IMG/VR virus record: IMGVR_UViG_3300009285_000438 | Location: 1-31,763 of that record | DNA length: 31,763 nt | Origin: a virus | Direction: 5' to 3' (one strand) | Part shown: positions 22,469 through 29,984 of the stretch, one piece after another | Position numbering within the stretch: position 1 is the stretch's first letter | How the letters are laid out: each line of letters starts with the position of its first letter | Translations under genes and position numbers: made by a program | The notes under the pieces: generated by a model | The model's input: the letters and a program-made list of their open reading frames with translations, nothing else | Databases searched by the model: none | Told to the model about the DNA's origin: nothing

Positions 22469-23935
22469 ATGTCAACCAATGTCGTGGATGTCTCTACCTT
22501 AACAGTCGCGGGTACTTCAATAGGACTCAGTTCGGCCAGCCCGACAAAGACCACTGTCTGGGCGCTGGGTGCAAGGCAGGCCATAATCGTTGTCGAAGGT
22601 GCGCCTGTCTACGTGCGCTCTGATGGCGATGCGGCCACCAGCGCCGACATACTGCTCAACGCGGGCGATGTTCTGCCTATCCTGGGTAACTTTATGCAGC
22701 AGACCCTGGACAACCTACGGTTCATCCGCAAGACTTCGACCAGCGCCACCCTCAAAATCATCTGGTATAGCAGCGAAGCCCTGGTGACCGAGCGGATAAT
22801 CCGGGGTGCCATAGGACTTGTTACCTCCAGCGGTGAAGAGATGACGAAAGCGGAAGATGCCGCGCATACCTCTGGAGATAACGGCATTATGGCGCTTACC
22901 GTCAGAAATGATGTGGCAACTTCGCTAGCAGGCACCGATGGCGATTACGCTCCTTTGCAGGTTGACCAGCACGGCGGTCTTAGAATCGGTAGACCTGTCT
23001 TTGGTGAACCTACCTTGGCTGCTGCCAATAACGGCTCGGCTAACTGGGCGCAGGGTATTGTATCTCCCCTTGACCAGAAATCACCTACCGGATGGTTGGC
23101 TTGTCTCTATGGCGGGCTTCAGACTGGGGACGATTGGGCAAGACTCAACATTCCTGTAGACGAACTTTTACTAACTAAGTTCACTGATGTTACTGGAATT
23201 ACTCAGTGGACTTACTGGATGACCAATGCTGAGACGATGGGCGTCAACATTGTCTTTTGGGTTCACGACCCAACCGATAGCAGCAAGCGCGCTGAAATAA
23301 CCCAACTGGCTAACGTAACTGGGTTGGCTAAGGCTGCGGGTTGGAATAAGCACATCCTTAGCTCAGCTACGCAACAATTCTTCTGGTACGGTGAAAATGT
23401 CACCGGTTCAGGATTGACTGCCGGGACGCAATACACATTGGCGCAGTTCATAGCTGATGTGGTATTTTCGACCTACACCATCTACCGCATAACTATTGAG
23501 TTCGGGTGGGAAGCATCGGGAACCTTTGAAGATGCCTTTGTTGGCGACCTGATGCTCAATGGTATAGTCATACCCTTGAAGCCTGACTCTAGTGGCTCAG
23601 GAAGGATTGCCCAGAGGCTCAGCGATAATGCTGCCGCGGTAGCGTTTACTATTGCCCCCAAGACTCCGTACAAGTTACTCTCGATGGATGTCCACGCTTC
23701 CGCTGTCCTGGACACAGGTGAGGCATTGACCATAACCAAAGATGCCGGTGCGGGCGCCAACTTTGATACAGTAATTTTCAGCCAAGACTTATTCATAGGT
23801 TCAGTAACCTCGCTTCATGCTGTCTTTGGAGACGGGTACGAGTTCCCTGCCGAAGATGAACTTGATGTAGCGCAAGCCAATGGTAGCAGCGACAGTATCG
23901 GTATCACGGTAAAATACCAGACCGTGTTTTCGTAG
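22469..23935 (+). CDS. Large virion structural protein, 488 aa
   Basis: The product begins MSTNVVDVSTLTVAGTSIGL and is beta-rich throughout, with few charged helices. A segment SGDNGIMALTVRNDVATSLA followed by DGDYAPLQVDQHGGL is typical of phage structural proteins near head-tail or fibre genes. Later parts (FWVHDPTDSSKRAEI, LMLNGIVIPLKPDSSGSG) look like successive jelly-roll or fibre domains. CAGGAGG lies eight bases before the ATG. It could be a decoration, collar or whisker component. Confidence 0.65.
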   Translation: MSTNVVDVSTLTVAGTSIGLSSASPTKTTVWALGARQAIIVVEGAPVYVRSDGDAATSADILLNAGDVLPILGNFMQQTLDNLRFIRKTSTSATLKIIWYSSEALVTERIIRGAIGLVTSSGEEMTKAEDAAHTSGDNGIMALTVRNDVATSLAGTDGDYAPLQVDQHGGLRIGRPVFGEPTLAAANNGSANWAQGIVSPLDQKSPTGWLACLYGGLQTGDDWARLNIPVDELLLTKFTDVTGITQWTYWMTNAETMGVNIVFWVHDPTDSSKRAEITQLANVTGLAKAAGWNKHILSSATQQFFWYGENVTGSGLTAGTQYTLAQFIADVVFSTYTIYRITIEFGWEASGTFEDAFVGDLMLNGIVIPLKPDSSGSGRIAQRLSDNAAAVAFTIAPKTPYKLLSMDVHASAVLDTGEALTITKDAGAGANFDTVIFSQDLFIGSVTSLHAVFGDGYEFPAEDELDVAQANGSSDSIGITVKYQTVFS

Positions 23936-23944
23936 GAGAGTTAA

Positions 23945-24946
23945 ATGACTACAGAAATACGACCCTTAACAGGCAAAACTCTCTATAGCGCCAACGGTGA
24001 GGTGCTAGGCTCTGCTAATGGCGTGAGGGGTTCACCGCGATACAGGGCGAACTGGAACGGCAACCTCTTTGCGCCACCTGACTCTGGTTGCGTTCTTTAC
24101 TATCCGGGCTCTCCTGGTGTAGGAACTACCATCGCCGACTTCTCCTACAACTTCTCCGATTCGGCTATCGACACCGATGAAGCGTTGGACGCGGGCGAGT
24201 TGGCGATAACCTGCGATGCCGATGCGACTGCGGCTATCCCCGTAGGTTCGATTATCAGAATCGGGACTGAACTCAGAAAAGTAACTGCAACAGGCACGAC
24301 CTTAACTACCGTTCTTTACGGCCCCAGTGAAGCCCACGACACCAATCAGGACATCTTTGCCTGGCTTCCCAACCACGGCACAATCACAGGCGCAACGTGG
24401 GGAAGACTGCCGAGCGGGTTTCGGGTGCTGAACTTTGATGGGGATGACTATGTAACACTTGCCAATGCTGCCTCTCTCGATATTCTTGGTGATATGACCT
24501 TTTTGGCTTGGGTCTATATTAGTAGTACCTCAGTCTCACACTACATATTCACAAGGGGTCAAGCCTCCACAGACGGATGGGATTGCTACATGAACTGTAG
24601 TGCTTCTGGTGCGGCTTTTGTCTACCGCACAAGCCAGGCGGCGGCAAACCAGCAAAGTTATACAACTGATGACTATTTAGCCTTAAACAGTTACCACCTG
24701 ATAGGCATATCAAGAAGTGGCGCAACAGCAGTTTTGTATGCCAATGGAGCAGATACTAACAACACGCATGGCACGCATGTTAATCCTTTAACCTCTGCCA
24801 GAACCGCCAAAATAGGAAGGTACGACACTGCCGCTGGCTACCTAGAAGGGAGAATTGGGCTTATGATGCTGCTTAGTGGTGTTTCTCAGCCCGCAAGTTG
24901 GCATTTGGATTTATACGCACAGACACGTCATCTTTTTGGAGTGTGA
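23945..24946 (+). CDS. LamG/concanavalin-like lectin-domain structural protein, 333 aa
   Basis: Residues 155-330 contain the hallmarks of the concanavalin-type LamG sandwich: LNFDGDDYVTL, MTFLAWVYI, a central YHLIGISRSGATAVLYANG and a terminal KIGRYDTAAGYLEGRIGLMM. The N-terminal 150 residues include a distinct beta region (PLTGKTLYSANGEVLGSANG, LAITCDADATAAIPVGS). In phages such domains usually bind glycans on the host surface or decorate virions. GGAGAG precedes the ATG. A receptor-contact role is inferred. Confidence 0.78.
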   Translation: MTTEIRPLTGKTLYSANGEVLGSANGVRGSPRYRANWNGNLFAPPDSGCVLYYPGSPGVGTTIADFSYNFSDSAIDTDEALDAGELAITCDADATAAIPVGSIIRIGTELRKVTATGTTLTTVLYGPSEAHDTNQDIFAWLPNHGTITGATWGRLPSGFRVLNFDGDDYVTLANAASLDILGDMTFLAWVYISSTSVSHYIFTRGQASTDGWDCYMNCSASGAAFVYRTSQAAANQQSYTTDDYLALNSYHLIGISRSGATAVLYANGADTNNTHGTHVNPLTSARTAKIGRYDTAAGYLEGRIGLMMLLSGVSQPASWHLDLYAQTRHLFGV

Positions 24947-24949
24947 GAT

Positions 24950-25336
24950 ATGGCAGGAATACGTTTTATGTGCACGGGGCGGGTCAACAAGCCTCTACCT
25001 TCTGCTCTTGTTGATGCCCTACCATCAATCAAGTCTAACCTCACTGACCTGCAGTCCTATGCCCAAAAGCTAAACATCGGGGCAAACAACGAGGAAGACA
25101 CCAACAGAGTGGAGTGGGGCAATGAGACTGATTATATCTGGTTTGCGGTAGACCTGTGGACACCTCTGCCTTTGCCAGACGCTTTACAGACTAAGCTACC
25201 CGCTATCAGGGATAAAATCAGGCAACTAAAAACCTACGCTCTCAATACGGGAGAGGCAGCATTTCACGGGAAGTATCACGTTTGTCATCACGACACCGAT
25301 AATACCACCCCCTGCGAACCAGAAGTCGATATTTAA
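24950..25336 (+). CDS. Hypothetical phage protein, 128 aa
   Basis: The product starts MAGIRFMCTGRVNKPLPSAL and shows two similar segments: PLPSALVDALPSIKSNLTDL QSYAQ and PLPDALQTKLPAIRDKIRQL KTYAL, each a Pro-led helix, so it appears to be an internal duplication. The C-terminus has Cys and His residues (HVCHHDTDNTTPC) that might bind metal. It lies between the lectin-like protein and the adaptor-like gene. No family is recognised. Confidence 0.62.
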   Translation: MAGIRFMCTGRVNKPLPSALVDALPSIKSNLTDLQSYAQKLNIGANNEEDTNRVEWGNETDYIWFAVDLWTPLPLPDALQTKLPAIRDKIRQLKTYALNTGEAAFHGKYHVCHHDTDNTTPCEPEVDI

Positions 25337-25346
25337 GAGGTGAACT

Positions 25347-26465
25347 ATGGGTTATCCTGCGGGTCTAATTTACACTGATATGCGGACGCTCATCCAAACC
25401 AAACTTCAAGATACTGGGGCTGCCGTCTTCTCAACCACCGAACTTGACTACGCCATTGAAGAAGGACTCCGTGAATTCTCTAATCTCCAGCCTTACATCT
25501 ATAAGGCGGAGTTCAATCTTGAAAGCAGAACGGGAACGGCCAACTCAGATGTTGCCTCTGCCCTTGTCGATACCAGTCTCAGCCAGTTTCTCGCGGGCGA
25601 TGTGGGCAAGTGGGTCTACAATTCTGAAGACAGGACTTGGGCGGTGGTTACGGCTTATGTCTCCGCGACTCAACTGACGCTCTCTAAGGACATCTTCCCT
25701 GACGGCAACGAAGCCTACCGGATGTTCAACAAGGGATGCACGGATAGCAAAGAGTTCTCCATAGACGCTCCCCAGCAGCCTGACGGCGCTAACGGCAGGC
25801 GGACATTCGACTGGATGTCTATTGAAAAGATTGAATGGCCCATCCTTCAGGACCCGCCGAGTTTCTTAAAGCCCGGCGAATGGGAAGTGCAAGAGAACAA
25901 CATCATCCGCCTGAAGGTAGAAGACGAGCCTGATAACACCAAGAACGCTACGGCCGCCGATGAAGTCTGGGTTTACTTCGCCTTGCGTCACAAACTCTCT
26001 CAGTTGACTACCCTGCTTGGCAAGATAGACCTGGTAGCTGGCTATGCCGCGGGGCTAACCAGTATCCACGTTGACGACCTGCAAACCAGCGGCACGCTCT
26101 ACAAGGGGCAGGAGTTCACCATAGACAACGTGCGGGGTATCTACATCGCAGACTACCAGAGAACAATCTCCAGTTCTGAGACCGACATCACATTCTGGCC
26201 ACCCTTGAGAGACGCTACGATTGACGACACGACTGTCAGGTTCTCATTGTCTACCCTCGCCTACCGCCAAGAGGGAATCTTCGCCGACCTGGTGGCTGGA
26301 AAGGCAGCTATGTCCAAAGCCAGGAGCTTCATCAACAAGGTAAACTACGGCCCGAATCCTTACAAGGAAATGTACCAGTGGGGTAAGCTGAAATACGATG
26401 ATGCCATTGCGGAGTTCAAAAAGCTAGTCGGCGGTGATGTGGCGCCTTCCATTTGCTTACCATAG
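25347..26465 (+). CDS. Head-tail adaptor/connector-like protein, 372 aa
   Basis: The N-terminal segment TDMRTLIQTKLQDTGAAVFS followed by TELDYAIEEGLREFSNLQPY matches the start of phage adaptor proteins that dock on the portal, in which a helical DxELxxAIxxAL pattern is typical. A beta-rich middle (QLTLSKDIFPDGNEAYRMF, FTIDNVRGIYIADYQRT) appears to be an insertion, and the C-terminal helices return (GIFADLVAGKAAMSKARSF, KLKYDDAIAEFKKLVGG). This split helical domain around an insert is seen in large adaptors of short-tailed phages. The assignment is moderate. Confidence 0.66.
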   Translation: MGYPAGLIYTDMRTLIQTKLQDTGAAVFSTTELDYAIEEGLREFSNLQPYIYKAEFNLESRTGTANSDVASALVDTSLSQFLAGDVGKWVYNSEDRTWAVVTAYVSATQLTLSKDIFPDGNEAYRMFNKGCTDSKEFSIDAPQQPDGANGRRTFDWMSIEKIEWPILQDPPSFLKPGEWEVQENNIIRLKVEDEPDNTKNATAADEVWVYFALRHKLSQLTTLLGKIDLVAGYAAGLTSIHVDDLQTSGTLYKGQEFTIDNVRGIYIADYQRTISSSETDITFWPPLRDATIDDTTVRFSLSTLAYRQEGIFADLVAGKAAMSKARSFINKVNYGPNPYKEMYQWGKLKYDDAIAEFKKLVGGDVAPSICLP

Positions 26466-28302
26466 GAGAAAGCTAATCAGAACCTTATCGGCAACTTTTC
26501 TCGCGGCTCAGAAGGGCGTCGGCGTCACCGGCGCTGCCTATGAAGCCTTAATCAAGATTGTCCTCTCGCTGACTGACGAAACTAATGTAGCCTACGATAA
26601 GACCCGCATAATTAAGGCTCACGGCATCGAGGAAGATGATAACGGCTTGGTCGAAGTGGTACTGAAAAATAGCGACCTCGCGATAACCGCAGCCGCCAAT
26701 AATTTCCAGCAGTGGCAGTGCGTAGTTTCCAAAGGCTACTATACCGGCGTTGCCAGAACAGCGTGGGCTGCGGCGACGGTCTATGCCGTTGACGACATCA
26801 GGGTGCCGACCACGGCCAACGGCTATCAGTATCGTTGTTCGTCAGCAGGGACTTCACACGCCACAACCGAGCCGACTTGGGGAACGGTTCTCGGAGTCAC
26901 CCAGACGGACGGCTCGACTACCTGGGAGATGGACGGGAACTCCGGGGATGAATATAGCAGGGCTGCGCGTCTCTATGTCCAGCACCAGGAGTTCATTTCT
27001 TCCGAGATGCTCTGCCGTCTCTATATGACAGGAATCCCGAATGACCTGGAGCAAGACCTGGCGGAGGTGGAATATAATCAAGCCAGCACGGATACGAACA
27101 CACCGAAAGACCTGATAAGCGCCATTCTTGCAGCCACCCACGCCTCGTACACGAACTACACCGCTTACACGGTAACGTATGACAGCGAAGACTCCCTAAT
27201 TGATACATTCGTTCCCGCCGACCTATTTGCGGTCCTGATTAACGACAACCGCCTTGATAAGACAAAGGAACTCCTGAATTATACGGGTTGCAAAATGCGA
27301 CCGGAAGATGATGGGGCTATCCACATCCTCGACCCTGTTACCACAGGAACGACCTATGATTATGAATACCGCCTTGCCGTAGCCACTTACCATACCTTCT
27401 TGAGCAAGGCTCTCAGGTTTAGCTTTGTCAATCCGAACAAAGTCATTGTCAAGTCGCCAGTAGACCAGGAGGGAACGCACTACAGCGGGAGCGCCACCAG
27501 CGCCGCCAGCTATGCCAAGAATCCAAAGACGGTCACCATCTATCGAAGAGTCGCTTCCAATGCTGAAGCGGCCGCTATTGCTGCCGCTAAGATTGAAAGC
27601 TATGCGCTGGTTACTGAAGCAGGGTCGGTGGTGGTGCCGATGAACTGCGGACAGGAAATCTGGGATTACGTCAAACTCACGGACGGGCGGGAAGAGGATG
27701 ATTTCACCGGCAACGTCCAGCGAATAGTGTGGGATTACAAAACGCCGGAAGGATACGAGAACGGCGTCTTCAGTATGGCCATCAGCTTCGGACGGATAAA
27801 TACCCGCAGTATCGGCAACTACGAAAGCCTGACTGGCGGCGAGGGGCTCCCTGAATGGCTGATAACCTTCGTCAATGAAACTAATGATGTTCTCATAGAA
27901 TTACTTGAAGCTAAAATCGCCATTTCTGATTACCTCAAGAACGCTTACCACGCCATAACCTTTGTCATTGACGGTGGTGGCTCGGAAATAACAGATGGCG
28001 AAAAGGGGCATATCTATCTACCCTTCTCGGGAACGATTATTTACGCTGTCCTGCTAGCTGACCAATCGGGAAGCATCGTCATAGACATCTGGAACGATAC
28101 TCTGGCAAACTTCCCGCCGACTAATGCTGACTCCATTACGGCAAGCGCACCGCCGACTCTCAGCACTGACAACGCGATGATAGATGCCACACTGACGGGC
28201 TGGACTAAAGCCTTTGACGGCGGGGATATCCTGGCTCTCAATGTGGACTCCTGCACGACCATAACGCGGGTAACGCTGGTGCTGGGAGTGAGGAAAGACT
28301 AG
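26434..28302 (+). CDS. Tail hub/baseplate-like protein with a carbohydrate-binding-type insert, about 608-622 aa
   Basis: The open frame starts at GTG 26434, but its first residues overlap the preceding gene and look like a shadow. Homology-like sequence begins around IRTLSATFLAAQKGVGVTGA. Residues 108-170 (WAAATVYAVDDIRVPTTANG, then YQYRCSSAGTSHATTEPTWG) match the small Trp/Gly carbohydrate-binding-type module repeatedly inserted into phage tail proteins. The rest (KELLNYTGCKMRPEDDGAIH, GNVQRIVWDYKTPEGYENGV) resembles hub-like tail proteins. A hydrophobic beta C-terminal domain follows (GHIYLPFSGTIIYAVLLA). AGGAG at 26464-26468 is seven bases before a non-canonical ATC. Confidence 0.68.
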   Translation: MMWRLPFAYHRRKLIRTLSATFLAAQKGVGVTGAAYEALIKIVLSLTDETNVAYDKTRIIKAHGIEEDDNGLVEVVLKNSDLAITAAANNFQQWQCVVSKGYYTGVARTAWAAATVYAVDDIRVPTTANGYQYRCSSAGTSHATTEPTWGTVLGVTQTDGSTTWEMDGNSGDEYSRAARLYVQHQEFISSEMLCRLYMTGIPNDLEQDLAEVEYNQASTDTNTPKDLISAILAATHASYTNYTAYTVTYDSEDSLIDTFVPADLFAVLINDNRLDKTKELLNYTGCKMRPEDDGAIHILDPVTTGTTYDYEYRLAVATYHTFLSKALRFSFVNPNKVIVKSPVDQEGTHYSGSATSAASYAKNPKTVTIYRRVASNAEAAAIAAAKIESYALVTEAGSVVVPMNCGQEIWDYVKLTDGREEDDFTGNVQRIVWDYKTPEGYENGVFSMAISFGRINTRSIGNYESLTGGEGLPEWLITFVNETNDVLIELLEAKIAISDYLKNAYHAITFVIDGGGSEITDGEKGHIYLPFSGTIIYAVLLADQSGSIVIDIWNDTLANFPPTNADSITASAPPTLSTDNAMIDATLTGWTKAFDGGDILALNVDSCTTITRVTLVLGVRKD

Positions 28303-28887
28303 ATGGCACAGTTGATTGTAGACGCTACTACTTTTGCATTATTGGGTGTTGATGGCACAAACTACACTACAGTCCATAATACCGCAAACGCTGAGTGGGT
28401 GGATGCTTCTCAGATAAGTGCTTCACAAAACAAAGCGTTTTCTGTTTACGGCGTAGAAAGAAGCGGGGTTGTTTTTGACACAAGCACGATACCCGCTGAT
28501 GCGACAATAACTTCGGCTACTCTGTCCGTGCAATACGCAGCCTCATCTGGTGATATGAGTTTTAATGTTACCATTGTTTCGGGCGTAGACCTCGGCGATA
28601 CGATTGTTGCCGCCGACTACGGAGATTTAGTCAATGATACTACTTCCTTTGGCGAAGCCCTTGCCTCGGATTTAGATTCGGCAGGTTATCACAATATTGA
28701 TTTGAATGCCACTGGAATAGCAGCTATTGTTAAGGCAGGAACAACGAGATTCGGAATAAGGAGTTCACGAGACATTAGCTCAACTGCTCCAACTGGTGGA
28801 GAGGCTATCTATTTTGGTGCCGCAAGGTTAATCGTAAACTATACTACTCCACCAACAGGTTATGTCCAAGCCTTCATCATCGGATAG
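28303..28887 (+). CDS. DNRLRE-like beta-sandwich structural protein, 194 aa
   Basis: The sequence contains RSGVVFDTSTIPADATITSA followed by TLSVQY, the signature opening of DNRLRE-type beta sandwiches (FDxSxIPxxAxITSAxL), and later GIRSSRDIS and a closing strand ARLIVNYTTP. Such domains are found in surface and carbohydrate-active proteins and in phage tail appendages. The ATG directly abuts the previous stop. It likely forms a fibre or tail tip component. Confidence 0.66.
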   Translation: MAQLIVDATTFALLGVDGTNYTTVHNTANAEWVDASQISASQNKAFSVYGVERSGVVFDTSTIPADATITSATLSVQYAASSGDMSFNVTIVSGVDLGDTIVAADYGDLVNDTTSFGEALASDLDSAGYHNIDLNATGIAAIVKAGTTRFGIRSSRDISSTAPTGGEAIYFGAARLIVNYTTPPTGYVQAFIIG

Positions 28888-28897
28888 AGGTTAATAT

Positions 28898-29401
28898 ATG
28901 CCGAAATTTGTATTCAAAAAGAAGACAAGCCAGGGCGAACCTATCGACAATAGCAAGTTGATACAGTCTCTTGATACCATTATGACCAAGGCCGTTTATG
29001 ACTCTGATGATGATGGAGTTATAGCTGCTGCCCAATTAGACCCAGCCCTAGCCACTGATGCTGAGGTAACTACAGCAGTTTCCGACCACGCTGGTGCTGC
29101 CGACCCACATACTGGCTACAGACTGGAGAGTGCCGACCATAGCCATCAATCCACAGGTGCTCAGGCTGGTAAGATAGACCATGGCGCTGCCCTGGATGGC
29201 CTTACTGATGATGACCATACCCAGTATCTTAAAGAGCAAATGGCTGAGGATGACCTGATACTCCTTGACGCTGTCCTCTCCGCTGATGAACACTGGTGTG
29301 GCATAGCAGATGTAGGTACGATGGGTTATGCCGCAACTGTAGGTGACTTGATGTATCTTGCGGTTGCTGCTATATCGAAGGTAAACGGAGTTGCTGTTTA
29401 A
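28898..29401 (+). CDS. Tail fibre fragment-like protein, 167 aa
   Basis: The middle carries the His-rich fibre repeats common in phages: DHAGAADPHTGYRLESADHS HQSTG and LDGLTDDDHTQYLKEQ, in which regularly spaced His residues often bind metal in trimeric fibres. The C-terminal part WCGIADVGTMGYAATVGDLM YLAVA matches the start of a domain that usually continues further, but here it ends after ISKVNGVAV. The fibre may therefore be shortened. AGAGG precedes the ATG. Confidence 0.7.
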   Translation: MPKFVFKKKTSQGEPIDNSKLIQSLDTIMTKAVYDSDDDGVIAAAQLDPALATDAEVTTAVSDHAGAADPHTGYRLESADHSHQSTGAQAGKIDHGAALDGLTDDDHTQYLKEQMAEDDLILLDAVLSADEHWCGIADVGTMGYAATVGDLMYLAVAAISKVNGVAV

Positions 29402-29436
29402 AATATCAGGGGCAATAGCTCAGCAGGAGAGAAACA

Positions 29437-29670
29437 ATGTTACAGATTGATTCAGGGATAGTCGCAACAATCATAACGGTCTTGTTCACGCTTATGGGAC
29501 TCGCGGCTGGATTAGGAGCATTGAGCCAGAAGGTGAAAGCTCACGACAAAGACATCAGCACTATAAATACAATCAATGAGACAAGTCGTTTCGAGAATCG
29601 CCAGGAACATCAACAGATATTTAATAAGCTGGAAGACATCAACAAATTTGTCAGGACTGGGAAAGATTAA
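29437..29670 (+). CDS. Membrane-anchored coiled-coil protein, holin or lysis accessory candidate, 77 aa
   Basis: Residues 7-30 (GIVATIITVLFTLMGLAAGLGA) form one membrane helix, followed by a polar coiled coil (KVKAHDKDISTINTINETSR) and a charged tail. This layout resembles XhlA-like lysis accessories. AGGAGAG lies just upstream. With the next gene it makes a two-gene lysis pair at the operon end, though no endolysin is visible in the window. Confidence 0.62.
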   Translation: MLQIDSGIVATIITVLFTLMGLAAGLGALSQKVKAHDKDISTINTINETSRFENRQEHQQIFNKLEDINKFVRTGKD

Positions 29671-29685
29671 AGCGAGGGAAATAAG

Positions 29686-29862
29686 ATGGGCTGGAAAAGT
29701 TTTAATGACAGGCTAGGTCTTTTAATCCTTATACTCATTCCGGTGCTGTGGTTGTGCCAGGGAAAGGGATGGGTTAGTTTAGCCCCTGAAGTTACCGGCG
29801 CCCTCATTGCAACGTGGACGTTGGTTATCCAGTTCTATTTCCGCAAGGCTCCGCCGACTTAG
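29686..29862 (+). CDS. Holin candidate, 58 aa with two membrane helices
   Basis: The short frame encodes MGWKSFNDRLGLLILILIPV continuing LWLCQGKGW, then a second hydrophobic helix (VTGALIATWTLVIQFYF) and a basic end FRKAPPT. Two helices with a short loop and a basic C-terminus are typical of small class II holins. GAGGG is about seven bases upstream. It is the last rightward gene before the operon terminator. Confidence 0.62.
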   Translation: MGWKSFNDRLGLLILILIPVLWLCQGKGWVSLAPEVTGALIATWTLVIQFYFRKAPPT

Positions 29863-29954
29863 GGGATAGATTACCATTCACCCACCCAAAATAAACGTCA
29901 GATTTTGATTGTACGGTCTGGCGAGCGTAGAAAAAAGCTAAAATCAGTGTGGCT

Positions 29955-29984
29955 GGGGCTAAATGCTTCAGCCCCTTTCTTTTT
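29955..29984 (+). terminator. Intrinsic terminator of the late operon
   Basis: GGGGCT (29955-29960) pairs with AGCCCC (29970-29975) around a 9-base loop, followed by TTTCTTTTT (29976-29984). It ends rightward transcription and its T run overlaps the last codon of the convergent methyltransferase gene. Confidence 0.82.

Noticed and set aside
29409-29436. tRNA-like 5' half (GGGGCAATAGCTCAGCAGGA)
   Set aside because: The D-stem is imperfect and no anticodon arm or T-arm follows. The AGGAGAG is the ribosome-binding site of the next gene.
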